Shown here: in pieces, positions 60,300 to 64,000 of the stretch
How positions within the stretch are numbered: the first letter of the stretch is position 1
Layout of the letters: each line of letters opens with the position of its first letter
DNA from: Glycine soja
Lineage: Eukaryota > Streptophyta > Magnoliopsida > Fabales > Fabaceae
Length of the DNA: 64,000 bases
Direction of reading: 5' to 3'
NCBI RefSeq assembly: GCF_004193775.1
Contig: NC_041008.1
Location: 10,311,731 to 10,375,730 of the forward strand
Made by a program: the position numbers and the translations under genes
The notes under the pieces: model-generated
Databases searched by the model: none
Told to the model about the DNA's origin: nothing
Seen by the model: the letters and a program-made list of their open reading frames with translations, nothing else

Positions 60300-60430
60300 G
60301 CTTTACAACCGTCAAAGTTGAACTAACCAAATGGGCTAGTCTAGTGGCCCAACAAGCTAGGTCGAGTCTCCCTCTTAAAATTATGGGGATTTTCTTGTTA
60401 CATGGGAAGAAAATTTTCTACATCTAACAC
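60300..60430 (+). other. Possible SINE-like pol III promoter fragment
   Basis: GGGCTAGTCTAGTGG resembles a pol III A box and GGTCGAGTCTCCC, about 25 bp on, resembles a B box, followed by a pyrimidine-rich stretch. The spacing is short and no poly-A tail or target duplication was recognised. It could be an old SINE piece or chance. Confidence 0.3.
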
Positions 60431-60520
60431 TTTTTTAAATATTTTAAAATTAACCCCGTTAACTTCTTCTTTCTTTGTTCTTTCATTATTTTTTTCATAC
60501 ATGATTCATTTTCGTTTCCT

Positions 60521-60600
60521 TTTGGTCGAGGTCCTCCTTCTTTCTTATGGCTAATTTGGTCGAGGTCCTCCTTCTTTCCTGTGGCTAGTTTGGTTGAGGT
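60521..60600. repeat. 34-bp tandem repeat, about 2.3 copies
   Basis: Units starting TTTGGTCGAGGTCCTCC at 60521 and 60555, and a third diverged partial unit (TTTGGTTGAGGT) at 60589. Confidence 0.85.
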
Positions 60601-61259
60601 ATATTGTTGCGGTAGTGCGTTGACAATTCATGATTATCGTCATGGTTGATGTTACAGTATAGTGGCAGAGGTATATTTTTTTATGCAACTTTTGTACTAA
60701 TAAACATACAAATTTTTAATCCGTGAGAATTATACGGATTTGACAATCTGTATAACCTAATTTTTTTTGAAAAATTAAAAAATTTTATTTTAATGTTATT
60801 TTTAATAAATTTAGTTATATTTTTTTATAATATTTGTGTAAATATTATAACATTTACTAGATTTCTGATTTTGGCCTTATTTGATCCATCCTATCACAAT
60901 TGTTTTTTTTCATGGTGTTGCAACATGAAATATAAGGTGAACTAGGATTTGGGTGTTATGGAAAGTTATTTAGATGTTACATTTATATTTATATGTTTGT
61001 ATATAGACAAATGGATCCGGGAAAATATTAAAGGGGAGTTGATTTTTTTATACACAATTATGTAATAAATTGTGAATTTCACACAAATATTTATTATTAT
61101 TTTTATGTGTAAAACTAGAGATCAATTATGTAAACACTAACTTAATTAACACTATTTTGATATATCGACATACTTCGTTAGGGGTCGTTAGTTTGTCATT
61201 GAATTTTTTTAATGTTTTGTAAAGATGGATGAATATCAATGGATATATACAAAAACATA
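60601..61259. other. AT-rich DNA upstream of the second MULE fragment
   Basis: No gene. AATCCGTGAGAATTATACGG near 60718 resembles, inverted and diverged, sequence near 62541-62580 (GAGAATTCGTATAATC), which might mark the two sides of the old MULE. Confidence 0.35.
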
Positions 61260-61690
61260 ATGTCTGAAGAAATTAATATGTATGAAGACAATGGAGAGGA
61301 ACTTGGTGTGTTTGAAAATATTGATTGTTCTTATGCCTTCAATATTTTTTAAGTATTGATATGATTTTGTATTTTGTTAAAATAAATGAACGTTCCTTGA
61401 AGTCTAAGTAAGTATTATCTCTTTTGTAGGTGCTTGTTATTCGTGATGACATTTTGCATTAGGAGCGCTGTGTTGCGCGTATGATATTGGTTTTGTGAGT
61501 GTGATAATGTGGTTTTGTGAGTGTGATAATGAGGTCAGACATAGATACAGGAAAGAGAGGAAGGAGCTCATATGTTTTAATTGGTTGTAACAGGACCATA
61601 CAAGAAATATTTAGTACGAACAGTTGCTGACAATAAAAAATGTGAGTGTCTCTTTAAGTTGCGACACTAAGAGACTTCTTTCGCATCACC
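61260..61690 (+). pseudogene. Second degenerate MULE transposase fragment
   Basis: The ATG at 61260 gives MSEEINMYEDNGEELGVFEN then IDCSYAFNIF, parallel to the first exon of the MULE at 12957. After an intron-like gap, VLVIRDDILH starts near 61431, then MRSDIDTGKRGRSSYVLIGC and KKCECLFKLRH, matching in order the VFDTRDELLKW, RSNTGK...FFILGC and KCDCSFRLKGR of that element. Only the N-terminal part is present and it is full of stops. A 24-bp tandem duplication (GGTTTTGTGAGTGTGATAAT) disrupts it at about 61491-61532. Confidence 0.6.
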
Positions 61691-64000
61691 AATAACCTGT
61701 CTACCTAAGGCTCTCCCTAAAATTTTGCCTAAAGCCAGACGCAATCTTCTAATTCTAATCATAGTCTACAAATTTAAACACTAATAACAATTAATGTTAT
61801 CATTCAAATAATAGTTGAATTTCATTTTTCATAAAAAAAAATCATTCTATTAATAAAAAAAATTAAATTAACATTAAATGATTAATCTAGCAAACTAAAA
61901 TATATCGTCAAAATCAAACTACAATTTAATTTAAAATATTTTATAAATTACTATTTAATAATTCATAAATAAATATTTAATTATTTTATAAATAACTATT
62001 TTAATACTTTTATATATTCATAAATCAATGTAAAAATTCATTTTTTTATTTTTCATACTTCCAAACACTATTTATATAAATATTTAATATTATTAATGTA
62101 ATAATATCTATACAAGTATATTAATAAAAACATTCGTCATATACAATATTACCTTTTTCTTTTGCTTAACTAAATTCTAAAATATATACATTATAAAAAT
62201 TGGAATTTTTGTTATTTAAAATTTTTATAAATAACTATTTTAAATATAAAAAATAATTAAAATATTTATTTTAAAAATAATTAAATAACCAAAAAAATTA
62301 TACATTCATTTTTAAATAAACAAAATTCATAAATAAATTATTCATTAAATAAAAAATTATTAAAAATCAACTTAAATAAAAAAATATAGTTAATTAAATA
62401 AATAAATATTTAAAATAAACAACAATAATTATTTCTAAAATAATTAAATAACAACAAAAATTAAAAATTAATTTTTAAATAAAGAAATTAATTAAATTAA
62501 TAATTTATTAAATAATAAAAGAAATAAAAATAAACAAAAATATGGATTGAGAATTCGTATAATCTATATGAATTCTCAATTTGTATTAATGCAATCAAAA
62601 TTAAACTGAGATACAGATACTTATGGCGACGAAAACGACGACAGCACCAACAAATTAGTAAAGATAAAAGGAGGAATGAATGGAGGGGACTCGCAGCGGC
62701 GCAAGAGGGAGAACGAAAAATGAAACACGAGCCAGGAGATGAATGTAGGGAGGAGAGTTGTATTTCAATTTTAATTATTGGGTGCATAAAAAGTTATTCC
62801 GGTGCAGTAAGAATAAGCCAAAATTATGGTATAAAAAAGAACCTAGCAAATTTATCCATTTGAACTAAAAACATATTGGTAAAAACAACATTATTTAAAC
62901 TTTCAAGCTTTAGTTTATTAATTGCTTTTTCACACTATTTTTAAATAAAAGTGAAATCATTAAGCAAGATTTATTTTATGCATATCTGAATTTTGTATAC
63001 AAGAAAATAGATCAATTCTCATAAGATTATCGCAATAAGATTTTAATGTATTATTTTTTAAAATGGATTTTAATATATTAGTAATCCTACGTAATTATTA
63101 TTATTATTATATTATTGTTATTATTATTACTTTGTAATAAGAGAGGAAGAAGATTCCATAAGAAATTGATTGCTTAATAAAATTGTTTAAATGATATTCA
63201 AGATCTCTCGTTGAAGGTGGAGGGAGAAGTTGATCGACACCTTCAATGATAGGTTTTCATAATCTAATATTTATTTAAGGATATGGTGTTTACTTTATTA
63301 ATTTGTTTTACTTGAATACAAGATCTTAATAAACCATGTCATATACCATGTGAAGATAATTTTGTTATTCTTTGCATGATGTGATACTTCGTAAATATAT
63401 AATTTATAACTTCTGCATGTTCAATGGAGGATTGAAATCGGTGGTACGCGGTGATGTATCTATCATTGAATTTACATATAGAAATTTTGGGTTTTCGCGT
63501 ATTAGGGTAAAAGATTTATAAGCTTCATTTGATGGGCTCATAAGAATTTTATGTAAGTATATAAATCGAAATAAAAAAATAAAAGCAATTAAAAACTTGG
63601 TTGTTTTGAAATTTTCAGGATCAACGTTAAACTTCTACATATTTGTTTAATGCTTAAAATAATTAGCTTAAGTTTAAAAAACAAGTAAAGACGTTCTACA
63701 TACTAATACGTAAAGTTGACTCTTGAAACTACAGACATATTACCACCACCTTCTTTTAAATTGCTTTGAATTCAAATAACTTCGTTTGACGCTAGCATGC
63801 ATTTACTATTAGATGTTGCACCCTAAAAGTAATTGATTTTTGTAGTCTATATTATATATATTCCATATTAAAGAAGGTAAAACAAAAACACAATTATTGG
63901 TTTTTTTTATTAATTATTAACAAAAGAATTCAACTATAAGATTAGACATAAACATTAGACCTTTTAGTTTAATTTATTATAAAAAATTATCTAATATAAA
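61691..64000. other. AT-rich DNA to the window end, no gene seen
   Basis: Very AT-rich to 62540, then a small GC-richer patch at 62620-62760 whose minus-strand frame (62497-62787) matches nothing I know. An (ATT)n cluster lies at about 63097-63130. No gene or RNA supported. Confidence 0.5.

Overview
The window looks like nuclear DNA of a legume, most likely Glycine or a close relative. It is AT-rich and gene-poor, with split genes, plant-type transposons, a miR166 hairpin, and a SINE and MULE proteins of kinds I recognise from soybean. Species and chromosome cannot be fixed from the sequence alone.

Only three loci look intact: a MIR166 precursor (about 22.0-22.1 kb, +), a four-exon BAP31-like ER membrane protein gene (34.8-38.8 kb, +) and an intronless U-box E3 ligase gene of the PUB20/21 type (57.8-59.1 kb, -). 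A fourth cellular gene, a P-class PPR protein resembling EMB3101, survives only as a pseudogene (10.2-11.7 kb, -).

The rest is mainly transposon-derived. From left to right: a decayed Ty1/copia element (1.9-6.5 kb); a small MITE next to a 5'-truncated LINE tail (7.4-7.8 kb); a tRNA-derived SINE (9.56-9.73 kb); a decayed MULE transposase fused to an OTU-type protease domain, facing a decayed plant-mobile-domain gene (about 12.4-17.7 kb); a foldback MITE (19.8 kb); a MULE with about 200-bp terminal inverted repeats, a FAR1-type transposase pseudogene, a nested 2.8-kb solo LTR and unusual 220-bp direct duplications outside both ends (23.6-30.6 kb); hAT-like MITEs and a long-TIR element containing one of them (31.3-34.5 kb); AT-rich DNA; a complete 9.24-kb CACTA element with a 3-bp target duplication (42.3-51.5 kb), carrying a 345-bp tandem array, a 1.4-kb pyrimidine tract and what looks like a captured HIT4-like exon; a foldback MITE with a perfect 9-bp target duplication (52.2-52.8 kb); and a second degenerate MULE fragment (61.3-61.7 kb).

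The genes do not form a pathway. The window is best read as a transposon landscape with isolated genes. The points most worth pursuing are the MULE/OTU/PMD assembly, the 220-bp duplications flanking the second MULE, the gene fragment inside the CACTA element and the MIR166 locus. All boundaries were read by eye, without database searches.
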